Assembly: GCF_013033355.1 (NCBI RefSeq)
Contig: NZ_WQDY01000002.1
Location: forward strand, 248,001 to 312,000
Length of the DNA: 64,000 nt
Direction of reading: 5' to 3'
DNA from: Ruegeria lacuscaerulensis
GTDB lineage: Bacteria > Pseudomonadota > Alphaproteobacteria > Rhodobacterales > Rhodobacteraceae
Below the pieces are notes generated by a model that made no database searches, was not told the origin of the DNA, and worked only from the letters and a program-made list of their open reading frames with translations. Of this stretch, positions 17,519-27,466 are shown piece after piece. The position numbers and the translations under genes are program-made. The first letter of the stretch is position 1. Each line of letters starts with the position of its first letter.

Positions 17519-18574
17519 ATGCAGACCAAAGTCGCCAATTTCCCATACGGCACGAAGAACCCTTATCAGGATATGATGTATTCGGCTTGCAGCCCCGAAT
17601 TCACTTTGTCCGCCCCACGCGAGGTTTCGTTTGCGCAATTCGCAAACCCCGATTTCAGAGCAGCACACAGGATTATTCATCTTCATTGGGATGACCGCCT
17701 GTTCCGTATCGTCGAATCCGATGACACAAGTCCGCTTTTTCATGAAGTCAAACGAGGGCTAGAGCGCTACCGGGAAAACGGCGGGCGTCTGATTTGGACC
17801 ATCCACAACCAGGCAGCGCATTCGCAGGCCGAGCTTACCGACAATTTTCGGCAGATTCGCCAGCAACTGACTCAGATGTCTGACCTGATTCATGTGCATA
17901 CACCCCACGCGGCGCGTCACATGATCTCGGAATATGGTGCAGATTCAGAGAAGATTCGATTGATTCCCCATCCAAGTTACCTTGGCGTCTATGAGCCGAC
18001 AGAGGTCACGCTTAACCGGTCAGCGCCCGCAAACCAACCGATCCGATTCCTGGCTTTTGGTGCAATGCGTGGAAATCGTGACCTGGACAAGCTGCATGAA
18101 GTCGCCCGCAAATTGACCAATCGCGGACATTCGTTCGAGCTATCGGTGGTCGGGAAAGTCTTTCGCTCGGGACGCAGGCTAATGCGTCGAATGCAGGTGA
18201 ATCCGAATGTGACCGTGATTTCCGACCGTGTTCCGGACGACGAAATTCCCACGATTTTCTCGCAATCGCATGTCTACACCTTGCCATCAATGAACACGTT
18301 TACGTCGGGAACTGCCATGCTGGCCCAAACCTTCGGGCTTCCGATCATTGGCCCGGACATTGATCCACACAAACACACGACCCCCGAAGCCTGTCATGAC
18401 CTGTTGTATCCGGCGCAAAACCCGCGCGGATTGATCCGGACGATGATGCGGGTGATGGAAATGTCAAAAGACGAACTGAACGAAAAACGCCGAGCCTGCT
18501 TGCAATTCGCTGTTGCCCGTCAACCAGCCCATATTTCTGGTCAGTTGAAGCAAGCTCTTGCAGAACTCACATAG
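17519..18574 (+). CDS. Glycosyltransferase, GT4-like (GT-B fold)
   Basis: 351 residues with no membrane helix. The N-terminal half has IIHLHWDDRLF and LIWTIHNQAAHS; the C-terminal half has a Rossmann-like segment (IRFLAFGAMRGNRDLD), VVGKVFRSG, and the late donor-binding region HVYTLPSMNTFTSGTAM, as in GT-B family 4 enzymes. Donor and acceptor are unknown. It stands alone on the plus strand inside the sdh locus. Confidence 0.72.
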   Translation: MQTKVANFPYGTKNPYQDMMYSACSPEFTLSAPREVSFAQFANPDFRAAHRIIHLHWDDRLFRIVESDDTSPLFHEVKRGLERYRENGGRLIWTIHNQAAHSQAELTDNFRQIRQQLTQMSDLIHVHTPHAARHMISEYGADSEKIRLIPHPSYLGVYEPTEVTLNRSAPANQPIRFLAFGAMRGNRDLDKLHEVARKLTNRGHSFELSVVGKVFRSGRRLMRRMQVNPNVTVISDRVPDDEIPTIFSQSHVYTLPSMNTFTSGTAMLAQTFGLPIIGPDIDPHKHTTPEACHDLLYPAQNPRGLIRTMMRVMEMSKDELNEKRRACLQFAVARQPAHISGQLKQALAELT

Positions 18575-18588
18575 GGAGACTGTCTCAT

Positions 18589-18621
18589 AAAAAAGCCACC
18601 CAGCTTATGGGTGGCTTTTTT
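18589..18621. terminator. Bidirectional terminator between the glycosyltransferase and sdhA
   Basis: A-run, GCCACCCA (18595-18602), GCTTA loop, TGGGTGGC (18608-18615), T-run. The stem extends through the A and T runs to 14 pairs, and both strands end in at least five U, so it can stop transcripts of the convergent glycosyltransferase and sdhCDA. Confidence 0.9.
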
Positions 18622-18641
18622 GTGGTTTTTAAACAAATGCG

Positions 18642-20447
18642 TCAGAAAGTCCGCGCCTTCGGTGCGATTTTCTTGAGGCTGATTCCGCCTTCGGCTTCGG
18701 TCGTCAGCGGGTCCGCAATCACAGGACGATAGCTGAGCTCAACCTTATTACCCTCGACCCGGCTGACGGTGTGAACACGCCAGTTCTCATCATCGCGCTC
18801 GGCAAAATCCTCATGGGCATGGGCACCACGAGATTCCTTACGCGCTTCGGCTCCGACGATCGTTGCCAATGCGCTCGGCATCAGGTTGCCCAGTTCCAGC
18901 GTCTCCATCAGGTCGCTATTCCACACCAACGAGCGGTCGGTGACTTTCAGATCATCCATCTTAGCCGCAATGGCCGTCATCTTTTCGACGCCTTCGGCCA
19001 TGGTCTTGGCGGTACGGAATACTGCCGCGTCAGCCTGCATGGTTTTCTGCATCTCAAGCCGCAGGTCGGCGGTCGGAATCGAACCATTGGCGTTGCGTGC
19101 CGCATCGAACCGGTCAAAAGCCTTATCGACCGACGCCTGATTCAGCACCGGATTCGCAGCCTCGGCATCTACAACCTTACCGGCCCGGATCGCGGCCGCG
19201 CGGCCAAAGACCACAAGGTCGATCAAAGAGTTCGAGCCCAAGCGGTTTGCCCCATGAACTGAGGCACAACCGGCCTCGCCCACAGCCATCAGGCCGGGAA
19301 CCACGGCGGTTGGGTTATCGGCGGTGGGGTTCAGAACCTCGCCCCAATAGTTTGTGGGGATACCGCCCATGTTGTAGTGAACCGTCGGCAGAACCGGGAT
19401 CGGTTCCTTGGTGACATCCACGCCCGCAAAGACGCGCGCAGATTCTGAAATGCCCGGCAAACGCTCGGCCAGCGCCTCGGCAGGCAGGTGGCTGAGGTTC
19501 AGGTGGATATGGTCGCCATTGTCACCGTGGCCACGGCCTTCGCGGATTTCCATCGTCATCGAACGGCTTACATAGTCACGGGGCGCCAGGTCTTTGTACT
19601 GGGGCGCATAGCGCTCCATAAACCGCTCGCCTTCCGAGTTGGTCAGGTATCCGCCCTCTCCTCGCGCGCCTTCGGTGATCAAGCAGCCCGAACCGTAGAT
19701 GCCGGTGGGGTGGAACTGCACGAACTCCATATCCTGCAAGGCCAGGCCTGCACGGGCCACCATGCCGCCGCCGTCGCCGGTGCAGGTATGGGCCGAAGTT
19801 GCGCTGAAATAGGCGCGACCGTAACCGCCGGTCGCCAGCACAACCATCTTGGCATTGAAAACATGCATCGTGCCGTCGTCCAGCTTCCAGCAGACGACGC
19901 CCTGACACTGCCCATCGTCGGACATGATCAGGTCGATGGCGAAGTATTCGATGTAGAACTCGGCGTTGTTCTTCAGCGATTGCCCGTACAGAGTATGCAG
20001 GATCGCGTGGCCGGTCCGGTCAGCAGCCGCACAGGTGCGCTGCACTGCAGGGCCTTCGCCAAATTCGGTGGTGTGGCCACCGAACGGGCGCTGATAGATC
20101 TTACCTTCCTCGGTCCGGCTGAAAGGCACACCGTAGTGCTCCAGCTCGTACACGGCCTTGGGCGCCTCACGCGCGAGGTATTCCATTGCGTCAGTATCGC
20201 CCAGCCAGTCCGAGCCTTTGACGGTGTCGTACATGTGCCACTGCCAGTGGTCCGGACCCATATTCGACAGTGACGCGGCAATGCCGCCCTGCGCCGCCAC
20301 TGTATGCGAGCGGGTCGGAAAAACCTTGGTTACACAGGCGGTGCGCAACCCTTGTTCGGCCATGCCCAGGGTGGCCCGCAGACCCGCCCCACCGGCGCCG
20401 ACAACGACCACGTCATATTCGTGCGTTTCGTATTCGTATGCAGCCAT
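18642..20447 (-). CDS. sdhA: Succinate dehydrogenase flavoprotein subunit
   Basis: 601 residues, normal length. Dinucleotide-binding [15 protein letters not shown] near the N-terminus, [10 protein letters not shown] with the histidine for covalent [23 protein letters not shown], and catalytic-region [20 protein letters not shown]. It oxidises succinate to fumarate at the cytoplasmic face. It is preceded by sdhC and sdhD with short gaps and followed by the bidirectional terminator, so sdhB is excluded from this transcript. Confidence 0.96.
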   Translation of the reverse strand: MAAYEYETHEYDVVVVGAGGAGLRATLGMAEQGLRTACVTKVFPTRSHTVAAQGGIAASLSNMGPDHWQWHMYDTVKGSDWLGDTDAMEYLAREAPKAVYELEHYGVPFSRTEEGKIYQRPFGGHTTEFGEGPAVQRTCAAADRTGHAILHTLYGQSLKNNAEFYIEYFAIDLIMSDDGQCQGVVCWKLDDGTMHVFNAKMVVLATGGYGRAYFSATSAHTCTGDGGGMVARAGLALQDMEFVQFHPTGIYGSGCLITEGARGEGGYLTNSEGERFMERYAPQYKDLAPRDYVSRSMTMEIREGRGHGDNGDHIHLNLSHLPAEALAERLPGISESARVFAGVDVTKEPIPVLPTVHYNMGGIPTNYWGEVLNPTADNPTAVVPGLMAVGEAGCASVHGANRLGSNSLIDLVVFGRAAAIRAGKVVDAEAANPVLNQASVDKAFDRFDAARNANGSIPTADLRLEMQKTMQADAAVFRTAKTMAEGVEKMTAIAAKMDDLKVTDRSLVWNSDLMETLELGNLMPSALATIVGAEARKESRGAHAHEDFAERDDENWRVHTVSRVEGNKVELSYRPVIADPLTTEAEGGISLKKIAPKARTF

Positions 20448-20465
20448 TTCTTTCAGCTCCGGGAA

Positions 20466-20837
20466 TTAGAGGGCAATGCGGGCGATGGCGAATAGGCCCG
20501 CCGCAGCCGCGCCGTAGGACAAGCAGGTGGTCAGGATGATCAGGACCTTCTCGGTCGTGCCGTGGGTATAATCCTCAAGCATCACCTGCGCCCCTTCGGC
20601 GAAGTGTTTCATGCCGATCACAAGCGTCAGTGCCGCAACAATTGCCGGGAACGGGCGCGAATAGTAGTCCAGCACCACATCATAAGGCTGCCCCAGCATG
20701 GGACCAAAGGTGAAGATGAACAGCGGAACAAGGATCAGCAATGCCACCGAGCTGACCTTCATCCGCCAGAAATGAGCTGTGCCTGCCTTGGCCGATCCAA
20801 GGCCACTGGCGCGTTTGCGGTCTGTCAGATAACGCAT
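20466..20837 (-). CDS. sdhD: Succinate dehydrogenase membrane anchor subunit
   Basis: 123 residues with three hydrophobic segments (SVALLILVPLFIFTFGPML; IVAALTLVIGMKHF; ILTTCLSYGAAAAGLFAIA). HFAEGAQVMLEDYTHG in helix II contains residues expected near haem b and quinone. It lies 12 bases after sdhC and 18 before sdhA. Confidence 0.92.
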   Translation of the reverse strand: MRYLTDRKRASGLGSAKAGTAHFWRMKVSSVALLILVPLFIFTFGPMLGQPYDVVLDYYSRPFPAIVAALTLVIGMKHFAEGAQVMLEDYTHGTTEKVLIILTTCLSYGAAAAGLFAIARIAL

Positions 20838-20849
20838 GTCTGGCCTCCT

Positions 20850-21236
20850 TTACGCAACGATGATCAGGGTCAGCAGGGTCAGGACAACCGACCCGATGAC
20901 AACCGCCCAACCCAGCTTCTCCGCGACCTGCAACTCCAGCCCCTTCGCGTTGTCCCAGATCAGGTGCCGAGCACCTGCCAGCGTGTGGTACCACAACCCC
21001 CACAGGGACAGAGCCATCACAAGATCACCCAAAACCGATGTCAGCCACCAATTCGCACGCTCGTATGCTTCGGGCGAGGATGCGGCGGCCAGAAACCACC
21101 ATACGATCAGCAAGGCCGCCACGATCATCGCGTTCCCGGTGATACGGGTCAGAATAGAGGTGACCGAGGTCAACTGCGGGCGATAGATCGACAGATGCGG
21201 CGATAACGGGCGATTGCCCCGGTTAACATCGGCCAT
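20850..21236 (-). CDS. sdhC: Succinate dehydrogenase cytochrome b556 subunit
   Basis: 128 residues from ATG 21236, chosen for the AAGGAG 6 bases upstream and the family start RPLSPHLSIYRPQLTSVTSI. Three transmembrane helices; the histidines in WYHTLAGARHLIWD are the haem b ligand region. First gene of sdhCDA. Its promoter region carries the tandem GTGATCAC element at 21349-21383. Confidence 0.93.
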   Translation of the reverse strand: MADVNRGNRPLSPHLSIYRPQLTSVTSILTRITGNAMIVAALLIVWWFLAAASSPEAYERANWWLTSVLGDLVMALSLWGLWYHTLAGARHLIWDNAKGLELQVAEKLGWAVVIGSVVLTLLTLIIVA

Positions 21237-21348
21237 GGCGGCTCCTTTTCGGTTGGCTACCGAACGTTTTACTGTTTTTTGCGACTCTGTCACGTGCTGC
21301 AGATGCAAAAAAGCCTAATATTGGAGCAAAATGACGCATATTTGAGAA

Positions 21349-21383
21349 TTGTGATCACACAAAATAATGACGTGATCACAAAT
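21349..21383 (-). promoter_or_regulatory. Tandem GTGATCAC operator upstream of sdhC
   Basis: Two perfect palindromes GTGATCAC at 21351-21358 and 21372-21379, repeated at 21 bp (two helical turns). In the direction of sdhC the element reads ATTTGTGATCAC, a 13-bp AT-rich spacer, then GTGATCACAA. 114 bases separate the near palindrome from the sdhC start codon. The same arrangement precedes sucC. A dimer-of-dimers regulator, probably an activator from its distance, is inferred. Confidence 0.75.
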
Positions 21384-21434
21384 GAATTCAAGTCCATCGA
21401 GTGTTAGCGCCGCGACTTCCGAATCTGCATTCAC

Positions 21435-22097
21435 TCAGTCCAGACCTGCGGTTTGCTGCGTCACTTCCCGCAACAATTTCTTGCGAATACGTTCGGGGTA
21501 ATCTTCAAACCCCGCAGCCGAGACCACAAAGGCCCCTTCGCCCACGATCACGTTTTCAAAGAAGTAGGCGGTCAGGTCTGGTTCGCTTTCTTCGATCGCA
21601 ATCGCGTTCACTGTTACACCTTGGCTACGCAAAACTTCATGTATCTCGCTAGGCTCAACCCCTTCGTTAGAGGTTCCATCACCCGAGATATCGATAAGAT
21701 GCCTTTTGCAGGTGGCGACTTCGTCAAAACTCGACAGCGTCATTTCCAGGGCCTCGCCTATTGCGGTCGAGAAATTACGCCAGACGCGCGGGTCAGCAGC
21801 CACCTGATCTGCAAACAGATCCAGCGTTTCGAAACTGTCGATATTGGTCCAGGGGATTGTGATCTTCTGCCGCGAGGCGCCTGTCCATTGCACAAGCATC
21901 AAGCGGGCCTGACCACGCACCAGTGCTTCAGACACGATGGGATCGCGCAAACCTGCAGCCAACCCGTCCATCTGAATACGGTATTCCGAGGAATCAACCG
22001 ATCCAGAGACATCCACTGCCAACGCCAGCGCAAGATCGCAGGCCATGGCGGGTGAAGCCAGGCAAAAACTCAAAGCTATAGATCGGAACGCGCGCAT
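21435..22097 (-). CDS. DUF1194 secreted von Willebrand factor A-like protein
   Basis: 220 residues with a signal peptide (cleavage after SPAMA, near residue 19) and a VWA domain starting ALAVDVSGSVD, a complete DxSxS metal-ion site; the later acidic site is in DISGDGTSNEGV. It matches the DUF1194 family of alphaproteobacteria. Periplasmic, function unknown. It lies downstream of mch on the same strand, 55 bases from its stop. Confidence 0.85.
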   Translation of the reverse strand: MRAFRSIALSFCLASPAMACDLALALAVDVSGSVDSSEYRIQMDGLAAGLRDPIVSEALVRGQARLMLVQWTGASRQKITIPWTNIDSFETLDLFADQVAADPRVWRNFSTAIGEALEMTLSSFDEVATCKRHLIDISGDGTSNEGVEPSEIHEVLRSQGVTVNAIAIEESEPDLTAYFFENVIVGEGAFVVSAAGFEDYPERIRKKLLREVTQQTAGLD

Positions 22098-22152
22098 GAC
22101 CGCAGCCTAGCACGAATGACGCGGGCTGCGATCACATGAATGTGGGTAGGTA

Positions 22153-23181
22153 TCAAACAGGCATCAATGCCCAGTAGTCCAGATCAAGCAACACATTGGG
22201 CATATAGCGCCCGTCTTCGTTTTTCAGCAGGAAGGGTTCGCCGCACTTTGTTGCGACCAAGCGTAGACGGATCGCCCCCACGCCGGGCACGCCGGTTTCG
22301 GCCTTGTCCAGAACCTCGGACCACGCCTTGATCGTATCACCCGCAAAACACGGGTTGGCGTGCGCGCCGCCATTCAGGCCCACCACCATCTGCGCATTGG
22401 CCAGACCATTGAAAGACAATGCCCGCGCCATCGAGATCACGTGACCGCCATAAATCAGGCGTCCCTCCGGGCGGAAGGTCAGGTCGAAATGCACTTTGGC
22501 GGTGTTCTGCCAAAGGCGGGTGGCCAGCATATGCTCGGCCTCTTCTATTGTGACACCGTCCACGTGGTCGATCTTTTCGCCGATCTCATAATCGCCCCAG
22601 CGATGCGCCTCACAGGCTTGGGCAAAATCGTAGTTCGAGAAATTCAAACCCTGCGGAATGACCAGATCACTTGGCTCCAACGCCTTTTTCAACTCGGGCA
22701 CCACTGCGTCGGGTGCGGGGGCGGACAGGTCTGATTTGCGGACCATCACCCAGCGGACATATTCCATGACCGCCTCATCGCGCTGATTCAGGCCACGGGT
22801 GCGCACATAAACCACCCCGGTTTTGCCGTTCGAGTTCTGCTTGACCCCGATCACCTCGGATTCCGACCGCAGAGTGTCGCCAGCATAAACCGGTTTCAGC
22901 CAGCGCCCCTCGGCATAGCCCAGATTGGCAACTGCATTCAGAGAGACATCCGGCACTGTCTTGCCGAACACCACATGAAACGCCGCCAGATCGTCCAACG
23001 GGCTTTGTGGCAAGCCGGATGCCCGGGCAAACTCGTCCGAGGAATAGAGCGCATGACGCGCAGGATAGAGCGCGTGATACAGCGCCCGCTCACCATCGGT
23101 AACGGTGCGCGGCACCGCGTGTTGCAGCACCTGCCCGACGGAATAGTCCTCGAAAAAGCGGCCCGGATTGGTCTTTGCCAT
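22153..23181 (-). CDS. mch: Mesaconyl-CoA hydratase (beta-methylmalyl-CoA dehydratase)
   Basis: Ethylmalonyl-CoA pathway enzyme that hydrates mesaconyl-C1-CoA to beta-methylmalyl-CoA. 342 residues made of two MaoC-like hot-dog halves. Family features are GRFFEDYSVGQVLQHAVPRT at the start, FGKTVPDVSLNAVANLGYAE, and the second-half RPEGRLIYGGHVISMARALS. Last gene of the tight mcl2, nnrU-like, DUF1737, mch operon; its start overlaps the DUF1737 stop by one base. Confidence 0.92.
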   Translation of the reverse strand: MAKTNPGRFFEDYSVGQVLQHAVPRTVTDGERALYHALYPARHALYSSDEFARASGLPQSPLDDLAAFHVVFGKTVPDVSLNAVANLGYAEGRWLKPVYAGDTLRSESEVIGVKQNSNGKTGVVYVRTRGLNQRDEAVMEYVRWVMVRKSDLSAPAPDAVVPELKKALEPSDLVIPQGLNFSNYDFAQACEAHRWGDYEIGEKIDHVDGVTIEEAEHMLATRLWQNTAKVHFDLTFRPEGRLIYGGHVISMARALSFNGLANAQMVVGLNGGAHANPCFAGDTIKAWSEVLDKAETGVPGVGAIRLRLVATKCGEPFLLKNEDGRYMPNVLLDLDYWALMPV

Positions 23182-23387
23182 TATTGCTGTCCCAGTTTCA
23201 TATCGGGTGAATAGTCGGCCGCGACCTCTTTGGTCACAGCCTGCGCACAGCGCATCACGTTGTTTGCGGCGTCAAAGGCATAGGACGGGTCACCATACAG
23301 CTCCCACCCTTTGGCCAGAGCGTCGGACACTTTGTGGCAAAAGGCCGAGGTGTCCTCCTCCGTCAGCAGACGATAGAGTTTTGCCAT
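23181..23387 (-). CDS. DUF1737 small protein
   Basis: 68 residues from ATG 23387 (GAGGGGA upstream), beginning MAKLYRLLTEEDTSAFCHKV and containing KGWELYGDPSYAFD, the core of DUF1737. The longer frame to 23510 is unsupported. Soluble, unknown function. Its position between nnrU-like and mch in every overlap suggests a role tied to the ethylmalonyl-CoA enzymes. Confidence 0.82.
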   Translation of the reverse strand: MAKLYRLLTEEDTSAFCHKVSDALAKGWELYGDPSYAFDAANNVMRCAQAVTKEVAADYSPDMKLGQQ

Positions 23388-23397
23388 TTTATTCCCC

Positions 23398-23952
23398 TCA
23401 CGATCCGAACGGAGACGGGCCGACCAGCCCGTGAATATAACCGATGACACCCAGCAGAACGATCGAGGCCACAAAGAACATCGCGTCTTTGCCGTAGGTT
23501 CCGGGTTCACCGGGTGTCCAGTCAGGCTCGGACTTGTTGATCACGATCACTTCGACCACGGCCCAGGCCAGCAATCCGCCGAACAGGATGATCGAGGCCA
23601 GATCGCCATTTACCAGCAGATGCGCAAAGGCCCACAGCTTGAACCCGCCCAGCATCGGATGGCGCAGCTTGTTCAGCAGGCGGCCTTTCTTGGGTGCGGG
23701 GCTCATCAGGAAGATGGCGATCAGCACCAGCAGGTTGTTGACGTGGATCAGGAATGTGGGCGGCGCCCAGACATAGATGAAATCGGTCATGCGATAGCCG
23801 AAGATCATCAGCAAAATCGCCGCCACCAGCGCCAGTGCCACCGCACCTTTGCCGCCATTGCCCATGGCCTCGCGCTGCGTAGGCGCGACGCGTTTTAACA
23901 GATGTGCGGCCCACCAAAGCGCCACACCAAGGATCAGAAGAACGAAGCCCAT
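23398..23952 (-). CDS. NnrU-like membrane protein
   Basis: 184 residues, about five transmembrane helices, with LRHPMLGGFKLWAFAHLLVNGD, the hallmark of the NnrU/isoprenylcysteine-methyltransferase-like family. NnrU was named from nitrite/NO reduction loci, but here it sits 6 bases after mcl2 and 10 before DUF1737 in a carbon-assimilation operon, with no denitrification gene in view. Function in this context is unknown. Confidence 0.85.
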   Translation of the reverse strand: MGFVLLILGVALWWAAHLLKRVAPTQREAMGNGGKGAVALALVAAILLMIFGYRMTDFIYVWAPPTFLIHVNNLLVLIAIFLMSPAPKKGRLLNKLRHPMLGGFKLWAFAHLLVNGDLASIILFGGLLAWAVVEVIVINKSEPDWTPGEPGTYGKDAMFFVASIVLLGVIGYIHGLVGPSPFGS

Positions 23953-23958
23953 GCTGGC

Positions 23959-24816
23959 TTACCCCGCTTGCAAAGCTGAAATCGCCTCTGCTTTTGCCAG
24001 AATTTCGCGGGCGGTTGCAACGTGCAGGTTCTCAACAATTTTGCCATCCACGACAGCAACGCCTTGCCCTTGCGCCTCGACCTCTTCAAAAGCAGCGATC
24101 TGACGTTGGGCCAAGTCGATTTCCGCATCCGAGGGCGCATAGGCCGCGTTGGTGATTTCGACCTGAGCCGGGTGTATCAGCGTCTTGCCGTCAAAGCCCA
24201 TATCGCGGCCCTGCGTACATTCTGCGGCTAGCCCCTCGTCATCCTTGAAGGCGTTATAAACGCCGTCCACGATGATCAGGCCCTCGGCCTTGGCGGCCAG
24301 CAGACACAGGCCCAGCGAGGTCATCAGCGGCAGGCGATCGGGACGGAAACGGGTCTGCAATTCCTTGGCCAAATCGTTGGTGCCCATCACAAACCCCGCC
24401 ATCAGCGGATGCGCGGCAATTTCGGCGGCGTTCAGCATACCGCGCGGTGTCTCCATCATCGCCCAGATCGGGATATCTCCGGTGATCGCCGCCAGAGCGT
24501 CTACATCAGCGGCCGAGTTCACCTTAGGCAACAGAACCACATCGGCATCCATGTCCCGCACGGCCTCGGCATCAGCACGGCCCCATTTGGTGTCCAGCCC
24601 GTTGATGCGCACGATCTTGACCCGCGCGCCGTATCCGCCCGCGGCCAAAGCGGCCTTGAGCGTTTCCCGCGCGTTCTCTTTTTCATCCGCGGCAACCGCA
24701 TCTTCCAGATCAAAGATGATCGCGTCGACCGGCAGGGTGCGCGCCTTGTCCAGCGCCCGATCTTTCGAGCCGGGGATATACAGTACAGAACGATAGGGGC
24801 GCTGACGGGGGTCCAT
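23959..24816 (-). CDS. mcl2: (3S)-Malyl-CoA thioesterase (Mcl2-type, HpcH/citrate lyase family)
   Basis: 285 residues from ATG 24816 (GGGAGAGG upstream). RSVLYIPGSKDRALDKA, the metal-binding IIFDLEDAVA, AMMETPRGMLNAAEI and GFDGKTLIHPAQVE place it in the HpcH/CitE superfamily. From memory of the Rhodobacter sphaeroides proteins it resembles Mcl2, which hydrolyses (3S)-malyl-CoA to malate, rather than the lyase Mcl1 that begins with an OLFGPGSRP-like motif. First gene of the operon with mch. The Mcl1 alternative cannot be fully excluded without alignment. Confidence 0.85.
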   Translation of the reverse strand: MDPRQRPYRSVLYIPGSKDRALDKARTLPVDAIIFDLEDAVAADEKENARETLKAALAAGGYGARVKIVRINGLDTKWGRADAEAVRDMDADVVLLPKVNSAADVDALAAITGDIPIWAMMETPRGMLNAAEIAAHPLMAGFVMGTNDLAKELQTRFRPDRLPLMTSLGLCLLAAKAEGLIIVDGVYNAFKDDEGLAAECTQGRDMGFDGKTLIHPAQVEITNAAYAPSDAEIDLAQRQIAAFEEVEAQGQGVAVVDGKIVENLHVATAREILAKAEAISALQAG

Positions 24817-24987
24817 TGGCCTCTCCCTTAAGAAATAAAGTTGCGCGGAATGGGGCATTTTTTGCCGGAAAGTTCAAGAGCAAAATCGCCGCATTGCAGC
24901 ATAAGCGACGCAACGTGCGTTGGCTTAACCGGATTTCGGTGCCTCGCCTGCACCCTTTGGGGCAGATGGAATCGAAAGGGTGCACGG

Positions 24988-25283
24988 ATGAAAAAGACGC
25001 TGTTCAAGATGACGATGGGGCTGGGCATCATGGTGCTGGCCGCCCAGCAGGTACAGGCCCGGAACTGCGCCCCGCGCGAAGACGTGGTCAAGCGGTTGAC
25101 CGAAACCTATGGCGAGACCCGTCAGGGCATCGGCATCGCGCGCCGAGGCGCGGTGATGGAGGTCTATGCCTCGGACACAAGCGGTAGTTGGACGATCACG
25201 GTGACGATGCCAGACGGAATGACCTGTCTGATCGCGTCCGGTCAGTCTTATGAGGACATGGCCGAGGCGCTGCCGCCCAACGT

Positions 25284-25287
<4 letters not shown>
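24988..25287 (+). CDS. Secreted small protein of unknown function (99 aa)
   Basis: From ATG 24988 (AAAGGG 7 bases upstream): signal peptide to about VQARNC, then a compact domain with two cysteines (NCAPRE and GMTCLIASG) that could form a disulfide. No family recognised by name, though similar periplasmic proteins are common in Rhodobacterales. Divergent from mcl2; its stop overlaps the convergent TSUP gene by 4 bases. Confidence 0.72.
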
Positions 25288-27148
<1,861 letters not shown>

Positions 27149-27170
27149 TCCTTCCACAGCACAAAATTCA

Positions 27171-27204
27171 AAAAAACCGGTCCTCTTTGGGCCGGTTTTC
27201 TTTT
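27171..27204 (+). terminator. Rho-independent terminator after mdh
   Basis: AAAACCGG (27173-27180) and CCGGTTTT (27192-27199) with an 11-base loop, preceded by A and followed by CTTTT. It starts 24 bases after the mdh stop. Confidence 0.85.
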
Positions 27205-27230
27205 GCAATCAAGGCTGATGTTAGACGTGT

Positions 27231-27244
27231 CGCCAATGTTGGCG
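27231..27244. promoter_or_regulatory. CGCCAATGTTGGCG palindrome upstream of sucC
   Basis: Perfect 6+2+6 inverted repeat (CGCCAA, TG, TTGGCG) 81 bases before the tandem GTGATCAC operator. Possible second regulator site; no counterpart found upstream of sdhC. Confidence 0.35.
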
Positions 27245-27324
27245 CAAACGTCGCAAATCCTTTATTTGTTGGCACCAATGGCCATGCGTATCCAGATATC
27301 GAATCAACATACACCGCCCACAAA

Positions 27325-27361
27325 ATTTGTGATCACACCAGAAAATACTGTGATCACAAAT
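27325..27361 (+). promoter_or_regulatory. Tandem GTGATCAC operator upstream of sucC
   Basis: ATTTGTGATCAC, 13-base spacer, GTGATCACAAAT, with palindromes at 27329-27336 and 27350-27357 (21-bp period). 109 bases separate the near palindrome from the sucC ATG, and it is about 70 bases before the likely -10. It matches the sdhC element in palindrome, flanks, spacing and distance. Confidence 0.78.
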
Positions 27362-27466
27362 GCTGAAAATCTTTGCTAAAAACCGCGTCGGCGGCAAAAA
27401 AACCTTTAAACTTGTCCCCTAGACACCCCTATAACGATCTAATCGTAGTCAGACGGGACAATTTCG

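Larger units (their letters stand above)
27149..27466 (+). other. 318-base control region between mdh and sucC
   Basis: No gene. In order it holds the mdh terminator, the CGCCAA/TTGGCG palindrome at 27231-27244, the tandem GTGATCAC operator at 27325-27361, a possible -10 (TATAAC, 27430-27435) and the sucC ribosome site (GGGACAA, 27455-27461). Confidence 0.7.
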
